DNA from: CAVYTF01 sp963771435 | GTDB taxonomy: Bacteria; Bacteroidota; Bacteroidia; Chitinophagales; Chitinophagaceae | DNA: 64,000 bases | Direction: 5' to 3' | NCBI GenBank assembly: GCA_963771435.1 | Contig: CAVYTF010000028.1 | Coordinates: forward strand, 62,001 to 126,000 | Shown: positions 8,713-16,165 of the stretch, piece after piece | How the letters are laid out: every line of letters starts with the position of its first letter | How positions within the stretch are numbered: the first letter of the stretch is position 1 | The notes under the pieces: generated by a model | Seen by the model: only the letters and a program-made list of their open reading frames with translations | The model's database searches: none | Told to the model about the DNA's origin: nothing | Made by a program: the position numbers and the translations under genes

Positions 8713-9165
8713 ATGGGCTTCGTAAAAGAATTCAAAGAGTTTGCCACCAAAGGCAATGTAATGGATCTCGCAGTTGGTGTTATCATCGGCGGCGCTTTTG
8801 GAAAGATCGTAGATTCTATTGTAAACGATCTGATCATGCCCATCATCGGCACGTTCTTCAGTGCTGATTTCAGCAATCTTTACATTCCGTTGTCAGACAA
8901 GGTGCGACAAGCCATTACCGAGGCAGGTGCAAAAGGCCTCGCACTTGCTGATGCCAAAAAGCTTGGGCCCGTCTTTGCATGGGGCAATTTCGTTACCGTA
9001 CTTCTAAATTTCATCATCCTCGCCTTCATCATCTTTTTAATGGTTAAAGGAATGAACAGCATGAAACGTAAAAACGATGCTGCCAATGCCATCGCCACGC
9101 CTCCAACAATTTCCTCCACTGATAAACTGCTTATAGAAATTCGGGACGAATTAAAAAAGCCCTGA
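8713..9165 (+). CDS. mscL: Large-conductance mechanosensitive channel MscL
   Basis: The 150-residue product starts with GFVKEFKEFATKGNVMDLAV, the classic MscL N-terminal helix leading into TM1 (GVIIGGAFGKIVDSIVNDLI). A periplasmic loop and TM2 follow (about 93-117), then a charged C-terminal helix. As a homopentamer it opens under membrane tension to release solutes during hypo-osmotic shock. It is slightly longer than the E. coli protein (136 residues), mostly in the loop. It lies 67 bp downstream of frr. Confidence 0.96.
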   Translation: MGFVKEFKEFATKGNVMDLAVGVIIGGAFGKIVDSIVNDLIMPIIGTFFSADFSNLYIPLSDKVRQAITEAGAKGLALADAKKLGPVFAWGNFVTVLLNFIILAFIIFLMVKGMNSMKRKNDAANAIATPPTISSTDKLLIEIRDELKKP

Positions 9166-9287
9166 AAAATTGTGGAATAGATGTTCATTAAATAACCCTC
9201 TCTCTCAATCATAAAATTTATTTTTGAAGAATCCGGAATGGTCACACAATTCAGGTGATTGTTCCCGGTTCTAAAAAATAGATTCCA

Positions 9288-10076
9288 GTGAATACCGCAA
9301 CTTATCAAATAAAATTGCCACAGTTCGAAGGCCCCTTTGACCTTCTTTTATTCTTTATCGAACGCGACGAAATAGACATTTACAATATTCCCATCAACAA
9401 TATTATCAAAGACTTTCTCCTTTTCATCCACGAAAAGCAAAAGATAAACATAGAGCTTGGCAGCGAATTCATCCTCTTTATCTCCACCCTCATGCGCATC
9501 AAAGCAAAAATGCTTATACCAAGAAAAGAGCTTGATCCGCAAGGCAACGAAATAGACCCCCGCCAGGAACTCGTCGACAAAATACTCGAATACAAACGCT
9601 TCAAAGATGTCTCCCTCCAAATGGCTGAAATGGAAGCTCAGCGCATGCTTTCTGCCAAACGCGGCAACCTTCAACAGGAGCTTGCAGACATCGGAGAACA
9701 GGACGCTGAAGGCACAGAGATACAAACCATCACCCTCTTCAAACTAACCAAAGCCTTCGAAAAAGCCATCCGCCGCCAGCGCGAGCGCAACAACAAACCC
9801 ATCCATACCGTCCTCCGATATAATTACACCATGCAGGGCAGCCGAGACCAAATACTCACCCTTCTCCGCCACCAAAAAACCCTCCCATTCCAAGCCATCT
9901 TCCACACCTGTGAAGGCCGGCTCCACGCCATCTTCCTCTTCCTCTCCCTTCTTGAACTCGTCCAACTCCGGCACATCAACATCCTCACCGGCACCGGTCG
10001 TAACAATTTCATCATCGAATCCAACTCCAACCGACTCGAAGAGATAATCCCTCAAACCTTTCTCGCCGCCAATTAA
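9288..10076 (+). CDS. scpA: Segregation and condensation protein A
   Basis: The 262-residue kleisin has the ScpA signature near its start, LPQFEGPFDLLLFFIERDEIDIYNIPI, written here in two parts: LPQFEGPFDLLLFF and IERDEIDIYNIP. The central acidic coiled region and a C-terminal winged helix (about 185-250) follow. It bridges the SMC dimer with ScpB in chromosome condensation. The start is a GTG at 9288, just upstream of the conserved motif, with no nearby ATG. scpB is not in the window. Confidence 0.92.
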   Translation: MNTATYQIKLPQFEGPFDLLLFFIERDEIDIYNIPINNIIKDFLLFIHEKQKINIELGSEFILFISTLMRIKAKMLIPRKELDPQGNEIDPRQELVDKILEYKRFKDVSLQMAEMEAQRMLSAKRGNLQQELADIGEQDAEGTEIQTITLFKLTKAFEKAIRRQRERNNKPIHTVLRYNYTMQGSRDQILTLLRHQKTLPFQAIFHTCEGRLHAIFLFLSLLELVQLRHINILTGTGRNNFIIESNSNRLEEIIPQTFLAAN

Positions 10077-10481
10077 TTTATCCATCTTTCGCCATTCCCC
10101 CTTTGCCCACTATAAACTACAAACCACAAACCAATCAGGGGCTCTCACCTCCGTCTATCCATCACTTCAGTTTGGGCTGTACGTTCCAAATCCTGCAGAA
10201 AGGTTCTCCGCAAAACCTTCAAGGGGCGTTCACTACTATCCCCAGCCTTTCAGTATTAGCAACTTTTATCAATCATTTTCCACATTGGATCGCTCCTCGT
10301 CTGGAATCGCCACTCGTTGCCAACACCGGATCACTCGGCGCCAATGTGGAATTGCTTCCTTTGCCAAAAAAGAATTTGAATCAGAATGAGGTTTTTCCTC
10401 CCAATCTCATAAAAACATAAAAGCAACCATACGCCAGACGATGCCAAATTCATTGTTACTTTGTATATTAAATTATTGACC
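10077..10481. other. Intergenic region without a convincing gene
   Basis: About 400 bp separate scpA and bshA. The open frame at 10103-10420 (105 codons) has no start context, motif or plausible composition. The region opens with ACAAACCACAAACC-type repeats at 10110-10130. It also has an 11-bp inverted repeat, TTCCACATTGG at 10278-10288 and CCAATGTGGAA at 10341-10351. Confidence 0.5.
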
Positions 10482-11618
10482 ATGCAGATAGGGATCGTTT
10501 GTTACCCAACTTTCGGCGGCAGCGGAGTGCTAGCCACAGAACTGGGGAAAGCACTTGCCGATAAAGGCCATTCCGTCCATTTCATCACTTACCAGCAACC
10601 TGTCCGCCTCGACGCCTTCAGCACCAATATTTTCTACCACGAAGTGCGTGTGCCATCATATCCCTTATTTGATTATCCGCCTTATGAAATAGCCCTTGCC
10701 AGCACCATGGTAGATGTAATTTTAAATCACAAGCTCGATCTTCTGCATGTTCATTACGCCATCCCTCACGCCTCTGCCGCATATATGGCCAAACAGATCG
10801 TGGCCAAAAAAGGGATTACCATCCCCTTCATCACCACCCTCCACGGCACAGACATTACTCTTGTTGGCAAGCACAAAACCTATGAACCCGTCGTTACTTT
10901 CTCTATCAACGAAAGCGATGCGATCACAGCCGTGTCCCAAAACCTGAAAGAAGAAACATACAGATCATTTCCCATCACGAAAGAGATAGAGGTCATTTAC
11001 AATTTTGTAGATACAAAACGCTTCAGCAAAAAACCAATTGACGCCTTTAAAAAAGTAATTGCGCCTAATGATGAAAAAATAGTTGTTCATGCTTCCAATT
11101 TCAGAAGCATCAAGCGGATACCCGATGTAATAAAGATCTTTGATGAAATAAGAAAGCAGTTGCCGGCAAAGCTGCTTATGATCGGCGACGGCCCAAGCAG
11201 ACCAATGGCAGAAGAAATGGCAAAACAATTAAATATACAGGAAGATGTGCGTTTTCTAGGTAAACAGGATCAGATGGAAGAGATATTTGCCGTATCTGAT
11301 CTGTTTTTATTGCCTTCAGAATATGAAAGCTTTGGGCTTGCTGCCTTAGAAGCGATGGCTGCAAAAGTGCCTGTCATCAGCACCAACGCAGGTGGCCTCC
11401 CTGAAATTAATATTAATGGCAAAACAGGTTTCCTATCAGAGGTAGGAGATACAACCAACATGAGCAGCCATGCTGTTGAATTATTAAGCAACAGCGAAAT
11501 GCTCGATGAATTCAGGAATAATGCCTTTGTCCAGGCCCAGGCTTTTGACATCAGCAACATTGTGCCACAGTATGAAAAAATATACAGCCGGTTTTGTTCG
11601 CTCAAATGCTCAAATTGA
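10482..11618 (+). CDS. bshA: N-acetyl-alpha-D-glucosaminyl L-malate synthase (bacillithiol synthesis)
   Basis: The 378-residue GT4 glycosyltransferase begins MQIGIVCYPTFGGSGVLATE, the BshA pattern. It has VHYAIPHASAAYMAK and TLHGTDITLVG in the N-terminal domain, and the donor-site motif EYESFGLAALEAMAAKVPVI in the C-terminal domain (about 280-300). It joins GlcNAc from UDP-GlcNAc to L-malate, the first step to bacillithiol, the thiol used by many Bacteroidota in place of glutathione. I use the ATG at 10482 because the conserved N-terminus starts there; an upstream in-frame start adds seven residues. bshB and bshC are not in the window. Confidence 0.93.
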   Translation: MQIGIVCYPTFGGSGVLATELGKALADKGHSVHFITYQQPVRLDAFSTNIFYHEVRVPSYPLFDYPPYEIALASTMVDVILNHKLDLLHVHYAIPHASAAYMAKQIVAKKGITIPFITTLHGTDITLVGKHKTYEPVVTFSINESDAITAVSQNLKEETYRSFPITKEIEVIYNFVDTKRFSKKPIDAFKKVIAPNDEKIVVHASNFRSIKRIPDVIKIFDEIRKQLPAKLLMIGDGPSRPMAEEMAKQLNIQEDVRFLGKQDQMEEIFAVSDLFLLPSEYESFGLAALEAMAAKVPVISTNAGGLPEININGKTGFLSEVGDTTNMSSHAVELLSNSEMLDEFRNNAFVQAQAFDISNIVPQYEKIYSRFCSLKCSN

Positions 11619-11671
11619 TCAGTGCCCTTCTTAGATATGTTTCTTTTAGACTTGTCTTTGATTTCCAGTAA

Positions 11672-11704
11672 TAAAAAAGCCATTCATTTTTTGAATGGCT
11701 TTCT
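11672..11704. terminator. Bidirectional intrinsic terminator
   Basis: AAGCCATTCA (11677-11686) and TGAATGGCTT (11692-11701) form a perfect 10-bp stem with a 5-base loop. An A-run precedes it and T-rich sequence follows, so it can work in both directions. It lies between the convergent genes bshA and the papain-like lipoprotein. Confidence 0.85.
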
Positions 11705-11725
11705 ATTGAAATAAGTATAAAATTA

Positions 11726-12610
11726 TTATTGTACAGAATATGCTTCTTCAATTCTTACGTTTGCACCTGTAGCCTGGAACAATTTATAAGAAATATAATA
11801 TACACCGGCATTACCCCAACTTGTACCCCATTGATTTAAAGACAGGAAAACCCCTTTATTATCATCATAACCATAAAGTGTATTGCAGTGACCGCCCAAA
11901 ATAGTAGTGCTGTTTACTGCCCAAGTGTAATTAGTAGTATTCAAAGCTTCAAAAGCATTATCAGCATCTATCCCAATAAGTACAGGATGATGTTGGCTCA
12001 AGGCAGTTTTAATAGAAGTAAGGTCAGACGGTGTAATTGCAGCATAAGAAGTGATTTTATGCGTTGCTGCATTAATAGTAGCTGCAGAACCCGGTTTTGC
12101 AGAGCAACTCACGTCTGTATAGGTCATATCATTATAAATACAGTCGCCGGTAGATTCTAAATATGAAACCACATTTGAAACATAGGCACCATCAGCACAG
12201 GTGCTAACTTTAATGGCATTATAAATGAAAGAAGCGCTCATAATGTCTGTTGCCTTGCTCCAGGAAGTAAGTCCTGCTTTATAATAATAGTAAATAGCGT
12301 CAGTGTTGCAACCGCCCCAACCACAGCAGGAACCCTGTTGCCCCTGATTTCCTACAGGAGGATGCGCAAGTGTAACAGTTGAAGGCAAAGCCTGAATAAT
12401 TTCTTTTCTGGTTTCTGTATAATGAGGAAGAGCAGCTAATTGTTCTTTTGGTGTAAATAAACAGCCATAGTAGTGCTGGCCATTTGCCAAGGTGAATTCA
12501 GGAAGAGCTACAGTTGTTTTAGGCGAAGTTTGCTCAGATTTAGAGCAGCCAAAAAAAAATGCAGAGGCAATGAAACTACCAAATAGAAGACGGAAAGTTG
12601 TCTTTTTCAT
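11726..12610 (-). CDS. Papain-like (C1A) cysteine peptidase lipoprotein
   Basis: The 294-residue protein has a lipoprotein signal peptide ending FFFGC (Cys22), so it is probably membrane-anchored. The peptidase domain shows the C1A triad: Cys95 in NQGQQGSCCGW, His241 in GGHCNTLYGYDD and Asn259 in LNQWGTSWG. There is no long inhibitory propeptide; about 60 residues lie between the anchor and the domain. A tandem CC at the active site replaces the usual CW. It may cleave surface or periplasmic proteins; the substrate is unknown. It stands alone and shares a terminator with bshA. Confidence 0.85.
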   Translation of the reverse strand: MKKTTFRLLFGSFIASAFFFGCSKSEQTSPKTTVALPEFTLANGQHYYGCLFTPKEQLAALPHYTETRKEIIQALPSTVTLAHPPVGNQGQQGSCCGWGGCNTDAIYYYYKAGLTSWSKATDIMSASFIYNAIKVSTCADGAYVSNVVSYLESTGDCIYNDMTYTDVSCSAKPGSAATINAATHKITSYAAITPSDLTSIKTALSQHHPVLIGIDADNAFEALNTTNYTWAVNSTTILGGHCNTLYGYDDNKGVFLSLNQWGTSWGNAGVYYISYKLFQATGANVRIEEAYSVQ

Positions 12611-12898
12611 GTTTGTTTTTGTTTTTAATTTTATAAAATAATTGTATGAAAGCGGTTATCCAAAGAAAGATCTTGAAGATAATTAACTCAATTTTGATAG
12701 TATTGAGAATTTATGATTTCACCTTTCAAACCGCTAATATAGAAGTTTTTAAAATTCAAAACAAAATCTTAAAATTCTTAATCAGTATTTAATACGTTTA
12801 AAATAAGAATAAGTTTAAAAAAATATAAAAAAAATTTCAAGAGTGATATTTTTATAAGATAAGCTAAGAAAGTAAAAAATAAAGAGAAAAAGCATAAA

Positions 12899-14245
12899 CT
12901 ATCTTGCACTCAACCAATTTTCAGGATTAAGGTTCACTCCTTTTTCGTTAGTAACCATAAAAGTAAGCAATCCTTGCCCATCATCTCCTACTGCTGCATG
13001 ACCTAACGCTGTGCCCGCTTTTACAGCATCGCCCTTATTGATAGTTACAGAAGATAAATGACTATATGTAGTAAAATATTTACCGTGCCTTATTACTACT
13101 GCCTTTTCACCTCCCAAATCAACTATTGAAGTAACTTCTCCCTCTGCAACTGCTTTTACAACAGCACCTATGGGTAAAGAAATATCAATGCCGGGATTGT
13201 CGTCATGCAGTATGGTGCCCGGAATCGAATGTTCGCCAAAAGGGCTTATTACATTTCCTGAAGAAACAGGCCAGGGCAAATGTCCGCGGTTGTTTTCAAA
13301 ATTGATCGATTCTGTAAGCCCTTCCTGCGTTGATTCAAAAGGGCTGTAGCTGCGTGCATTTTTATTGCTTTGCCCTGTTGGTGTTGCTGTTTGCTTTGTA
13401 TTTGAAACAGCAGGCAGATCATTGACTGATTTATTTTCCCCCGATGTTTGCGCTAATTTTTTTTGCCTTTCTGCTTCCTGCTGGCGGGCGAGGATTGCCT
13501 GCCTTTCTTTTTCTTTAGCCTCTGCTATTTCACGGCGTATTATCGCTTGCAGGGTTTGCTGCAGCTTCTGGCGTGTTTTTTCCTTATTCCTGATTTCCGC
13601 AGCCACATCGTTTTCCTTATTTTTTAATTCCTGAACTACCTCGTCATTTTCCTTTTTGTCATTTTCAAAATCCTCCAATTGTTTTCCCTGCTCTTTAATT
13701 GTATTGCTTTTTTCAATTTTATTACTGTTAAGCATTCCTATTTGCTGTTGTAATAAATTTTCAGTCTTGTTTATATCAGCCACTTGTGTTTCACGATATT
13801 GGCGGTAGCTTTTTAAATAGGTAATGCGTTTGATAGCGTCATTAAACGATGAGGCCGAAAAAAGGAAATTCAGATAATCATAATTGCTCCTGTTTTTATA
13901 AGCGAAAATGATGCTTTTGGCATATTGCGATTTCAAAGTATCCAACTCAAGCTGATAATGATTTACAGTTATTTCATTTTGATAAATATTGTCATCAATA
14001 TTATTCATTTGACTGCCTAGGTTCCTGATAAGTTGTTGACGGGTTGAAATCTTTTTTTGTATAAGCGCCAATTGGCCAAGCGATTCTTTTTTATTCTTTT
14101 TTATTGCATCAAGTGTATTGTTCAGGTCGGTTATTTCTTTCTGTAGGTCCTGCTGCTTTTTTTGTATTTCTTCTTTTGTCTCCTGGGCTGATAAAGCACA
14201 CGAAAAAATAAGCATTAGAAAAATAAGGAGCGTCTTTTTATACAT
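12899..14245 (-). CDS. EnvC-like murein hydrolase activator (coiled coil plus degenerate LytM/M23 domain)
   Basis: The protein has about 448 residues. A signal peptide (to SALSAQ) is followed by a long coiled coil (about 20-250), a Ser/Thr-rich linker and a C-terminal M23 fold (about 325-445). Two zinc ligands of active M23 enzymes are replaced: the HxxxD site reads NPGID, and the HxH site reads LTFMV. YSHLS remains. This is the pattern of EnvC, which activates amidases instead of cutting murein itself. ATG 14245 is preferred over 14263, which adds six residues before the signal peptide. It follows the DUF4292 gene with a 32-bp gap. Confidence 0.85.
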   Translation of the reverse strand: MYKKTLLIFLMLIFSCALSAQETKEEIQKKQQDLQKEITDLNNTLDAIKKNKKESLGQLALIQKKISTRQQLIRNLGSQMNNIDDNIYQNEITVNHYQLELDTLKSQYAKSIIFAYKNRSNYDYLNFLFSASSFNDAIKRITYLKSYRQYRETQVADINKTENLLQQQIGMLNSNKIEKSNTIKEQGKQLEDFENDKKENDEVVQELKNKENDVAAEIRNKEKTRQKLQQTLQAIIRREIAEAKEKERQAILARQQEAERQKKLAQTSGENKSVNDLPAVSNTKQTATPTGQSNKNARSYSPFESTQEGLTESINFENNRGHLPWPVSSGNVISPFGEHSIPGTILHDDNPGIDISLPIGAVVKAVAEGEVTSIVDLGGEKAVVIRHGKYFTTYSHLSSVTINKGDAVKAGTALGHAAVGDDGQGLLTFMVTNEKGVNLNPENWLSAR

Positions 14246-14295
14246 GAAATATGAAGAATTCATATAAAATGGTTAACGGTTTTTCTGATGATAAA

Positions 14296-15117
14296 TTACA
14301 GCACTTTATAATTTTTGGGAATTGTAAACGGAAATGTTTCGGGCTCGTCGAAAGAATATTTCTTAAACTGCAGATCAACATCCAGTTTCGACTGTTCCGC
14401 AACTGATATCTTTCTTTCGGTGGAAAAATAGAAATCCTTTACTTTTTCGTAGCTGCTGTAAGTAATATCACAGGTGCGGTTGCGCGAAGGGTCAGCATCA
14501 TCCAACTTGCTGTGCAGCATTTGAAAATTATTATCGTTCAGCGTAAGAAGATGCTTGAATAATTTCCCCACCATTAAAACCTCTAACTGACTACCATTTG
14601 ATTTGTAAGAAACGATATTGCTGTCAAGAAAAATAGGATTGCCGATGATCAAATCCTGCAAACCATAAAAATCAAGCGGCACATTTGTTAGTTCCTGCAA
14701 ATAGCTGATGTTACGGTATTTCACCGTTTTCTGCTGCATGTCCATCAGTTTTACATGCTTCTTATCTATTTCCAGCCTTGCGCCTTCAATATCAAGCAAG
14801 CCTCTTATAGAAACCCAAATGATACTGTCTTTTTGAATGCGCATATAGATAGTTAACTGGTCGCTTTCATCCTTTCCGTCATAATCAACTTTTATCTTAG
14901 CAGCAAACGTCTTGAAGTCAATGCGCTGCACTTTATTCAGATTGGCAATGATATTTTTTACAATGGAAAATGAATCGACCTTTTTTTCAGGAATTACTAC
15001 TACTACCTGAGAAGTGTCTCTTTTAGATATTGCATTTTCTATCTTCTCTATCTTTTTAGCAGGGCCGCAGCTAAAGAGGAATAATAGAAAACATGCCACA
15101 TATATTATGTTTCGCAT
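14296..15117 (-). CDS. DUF4292 family lipoprotein
   Basis: The 273-residue protein has a lipobox ending LFLFSC (Cys17). The mature part looks like the DUF4292 family of Bacteroidota, whose predicted fold resembles LolA/LolB-type beta barrels: KIKVDYDGKDESDQLTIYMRIQKD is followed by IWVSIRGLLDIEGARLEI. These genes often sit between dut and an M23/EnvC gene, as here, which suggests an envelope role. The precise function is unknown. The gene starts only a few bases after the likely dut stop (15124), so dut, this gene and the EnvC-like gene probably form an operon. Confidence 0.8.
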   Translation of the reverse strand: MRNIIYVACFLLFLFSCGPAKKIEKIENAISKRDTSQVVVVIPEKKVDSFSIVKNIIANLNKVQRIDFKTFAAKIKVDYDGKDESDQLTIYMRIQKDSIIWVSIRGLLDIEGARLEIDKKHVKLMDMQQKTVKYRNISYLQELTNVPLDFYGLQDLIIGNPIFLDSNIVSYKSNGSQLEVLMVGKLFKHLLTLNDNNFQMLHSKLDDADPSRNRTCDITYSSYEKVKDFYFSTERKISVAEQSKLDVDLQFKKYSFDEPETFPFTIPKNYKVL

Positions 15118-15123
15118 ACAGTT

Positions 15124-15568
15124 TTATTTTTTGCCGGTATGGCCGAAGCCTCCCTCGCCGCGAATAGTTGTTTCAATTTCAGTTACCGCAACAAGGTTTG
15201 CCTGTTCCACTTTTTGAATAACCATTTGCGCCGATCCTGTCGCCCGAAAATATGGAATGTATCTCATCAGATAAGTTAATTAGTATCACTTTTATTTCGC
15301 CGCGGTAATCGGCATCAATGGTTCCAGGAGTGTTGAGGCAGGTGATGCCCTGTTTGATGGCCAAACCACTTCGTGGCCTTATTTGGGCCTCAAAACCAAG
15401 GGGTAATTCTATAAACAAACCTGTTGGCACAAGGGCGCGCTGTAAAGGGTTTAATATAATTGCTTCAGGGAGATGGGCCCGTATATCCATGCCGGAGGAG
15501 CCTGTGGTGGCATATTCGGGCAGGGGGTTGGGGGAGCGGTTGATTATTTTGATGTTGATCTTTTCCAC
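15124..15568 (-). CDS. dut: dUTP diphosphatase (frameshifted near the 3' end)
   Basis: The frame 15568-15179 covers Dut motifs 1-3: SSGMDIRAHL, RPRSGLAIKQG and the substrate-pocket NTPGTIDADYRGE. At GDRI the frame slips. The other frame continues AQMVIQKVEQANLVAV and ends in the conserved Dut tail RGEGGFGHTGKK, with a stop at 15124-15126. One extra base at about 15231-15232 (a GG in the gene strand) explains it. Read through, the product has about 147 residues, the family length. The enzyme hydrolyses dUTP to dUMP and keeps uracil out of DNA. A base-call error is more likely than loss. Confidence 0.88.
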
Positions 15569-15589
15569 CTGACAAAAATAGGGGAAAGT

Positions 15590-16165
15590 AATAAAGTGTG
15601 AGGCGGTGTGTAAAATGATGGGGCAGTAATAATGGCAGAAAGTTTGACGGCGGCAGGACGGAATGAGGTTAAGTGGGAGTCTAGTGAAGGTGGCAGGAAG
15701 GACGCACGGATGCGGCAGGGAGGAGGAAGGGATGTGTAAAGTGGGAAAAACGGAATTTGAGCAATATGTTTATGAAATATTGGCAGGTTGGATCGACTTG
15801 GTTAAAGGGTGGCGTTAACTGAATGTATGAGAGGGAGAGGAATTTGTAGACCACTTATTAGGTTTGTTGTTTGAGAAACGGCTTTGTGGTTTATAAAACC
15901 AGCTTAAATGACGACGAGATCTTCCTGTAAATTAATTTTACGGGATAATTAATAGTTCTAATTTTGAAGGGTAGAAATAGTTTGTAGGAAAAAAGACCGG
16001 GCACGGGTTTATTTGTAAGAACGGGAAAAGCCAGAAACAACCTTTTATATTTTTTAAATAAATAAATTTTTACCTAACTCTTTTATCTTTTCGGAAGTAT
16101 ATGCTAGAAAAAATTCTTTCTATAAAAAATATTCTACTTTTTTACAATCAATAAAAATAAGTTTT
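15590..16165. other. Intergenic region, AT-rich near the LRR gene
   Basis: I see no gene in this 575-bp stretch. The left half is G-rich with GGCAGGA words. The right half (from about 16030) is very AT-rich and probably holds the promoter of the downstream LRR gene, but I could not assign clear -33 and -7 elements. Confidence 0.5.

Noticed and set aside
10103..10420. 105-codon open frame between scpA and bshA
   Set aside because: It has no start context or family motif, and its beginning is made of repeat sequence.
12899..14245. Active M23 metallopeptidase
   Set aside because: Two zinc ligands are replaced, so an activator role is more likely.
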